DNA of 17,500 nt. It comes from Halisarca cf. caerulea. Taxonomy: Eukaryota; Porifera; Demospongiae; Chondrillida; Halisarcidae. The translations under genes were made by a program, and so were the position numbers. The notes beneath the pieces were generated by a model that saw nothing but the letters and a program-made list of their open reading frames with translations, searched no databases and had not been told where the DNA came from. Each line of letters starts with the position of its first letter. The first letter of the stretch is position 1. The DNA lies in contig CAUJGJ010000397.1 of NCBI GenBank assembly GCA_963170055.1, positions 3,742,501-3,760,000 of the forward strand. Reading direction: 5' to 3'. Positions 17,114 through 17,500 of the stretch are shown piece by piece.

Positions 17114-17160
17114 CACCGCCAAATCCATCATTTTAAAGCCTTTAAAAGACGGATTTGGTG
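17114..17160. repeat. Imperfect hairpin (CACC..AAATCC / GGATTTGGTG)
   Basis: The left arm 17114-17138 and right arm 17140-17160 pair through CACC, AAATCC and TTTTAAAG, with a three-base insertion and single mismatches. Confidence 0.5.
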
Positions 17161-17290
17161 ATTAAAAGTTTCAAATACCACATATGGACAATTTGCGTAC
17201 ACAAAAGTTGCAATCGAGAACCATTATCCTAGTACTTATGCTCATTGTGTCAGCAGTCCAAGCCACCAGCACCACCAAGAGTACCTCTAA

Positions 17291-17500
17291 CCACCATTCC
17301 CATTGGCCAGCCTTGGGGAAATGATGGATCAGCAAAGTGAATGGGAGCAACATCTTCCACTTGTTCTTTTTGCATATCGCTTGGCTACTCACCCTTCCAC
17401 TGGCTTCTCTCCTTTCGAACTCATGTTTGGACGGCAAGCTACACTTGCAGACTTTCCACAGCAGTCTTCATTTGAGCCCATGTCTCACCAGGCTGAACTC
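17291..17500 (+). pseudogene. Ty3/gypsy-type retroelement integrase fragment (5'-truncated, runs off window)
   Basis: Open from after TAA (17288-17290) to the window end, 70 codons. It encodes SEWEQHLPLVLFAYRLATHP, followed by STGFSPFELMFGRQATLAD, the conserved stretch just after the catalytic core of Ty3/gypsy-type integrases (W..xLPxxxxAYRxxxHxSTGxSPFELMFGR). The upstream catalytic residues and the 'ERxNrxL' segment are absent, so the fragment begins abruptly within the domain. It is a cellular retrotransposon relic or the start of one whose remainder lies beyond 17500. Confidence 0.8.

Larger units (their letters stand above)
15785..17290. other. Intergenic DNA with scattered inverted repeats
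   Basis: No gene recognised. An apparent exon at about 15839-15958 (acceptor TTTACAG, donor GACG|GTAAGT) has stops in all three frames. The region holds the inverted partner of the 5146 repeat (16127-16205), an imperfect inverted repeat at 16489-16630 and a hairpin at 17114-17160. Confidence 0.55.

Noticed and set aside
17171..17437. 88-residue minus-strand open frame
   Set aside because: It is antisense to the integrase fragment, which has a strong family motif on the plus strand.
1..17500. Bacterial or phage features (operons, CRISPR array, Shine-Dalgarno sites, rho-independent terminators)
   Set aside because: Genes are split by GT-AG introns and the repeats are eukaryotic microsatellites and transposons; no regularly spaced repeat array is present.

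Overview
The window reads as nuclear DNA of an early-branching metazoan, most likely a sponge. The basis is AT-rich intergenic DNA, long (TG)n/(CA)n and (AT)n microsatellites, short GT-AG introns of about 80-120 bases alongside longer repeat-filled ones, and a mix of transposon families (pogo/Tigger, Kolobok-like with THAP and P2RX7_C genes, Crypton, SWIM-finger MULE-like, Ty3-type integrase). Nothing is operon-like, and no RNA gene was recognised. All exon joins are my own reading of splice sites and phase, not transcript data.

Layout. 1-360: microsatellite DNA. 359-2393 (+): an unrecognised four-exon gene with one in-frame TAG; its last intron is full of foldback repeats. 2800-4164 (+): a GC-rich promoter-like block with interleaved inverted repeats, a short first coding exon, a Lys-rich exon and a terminal PHD-finger exon. 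5278-10102 (+): a small four-exon host-type gene with all introns in phase 2. Its third exon is split by a 2.25-kb TTAA-flanked Kolobok-like element (5685-7933), and its last intron holds a 1.96-kb pogo/Tigger element (8000-9962). 10181-11576 (-): a broken Crypton tyrosine-recombinase gene. 11592-11713: a GC-rich palindrome. 11713-14887 (+): a 5'-truncated, stop-containing SWIM-finger transposase-derived gene whose last domain lies about 1 kb downstream, behind a promoter-like segment. 14888-17290: mostly featureless, with a long (CA)n tract and small inverted repeats. 17291-17500: a 5'-truncated retroelement integrase fragment running off the window.

The most interesting structure is the nested locus at 5278-10102. 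Removing the Kolobok-like element and one TTAA copy restores a 63-base symmetric exon encoding a basic, nuclear-localisation-like stretch, so skipping the interrupted exon would still leave the reading frame intact. The Kolobok-like element carries two convergent spliced genes, one THAP-like and one with a P2RX7_C-type cysteine domain. Almost every transposon gene here carries an identifiable lesion: a stop at the box-I arginine codon in the Crypton, a stop and a frameshift in the Tigger DNA-binding domain, a single-base frameshift in the P2RX7_C gene, and two stops in the SWIM gene.
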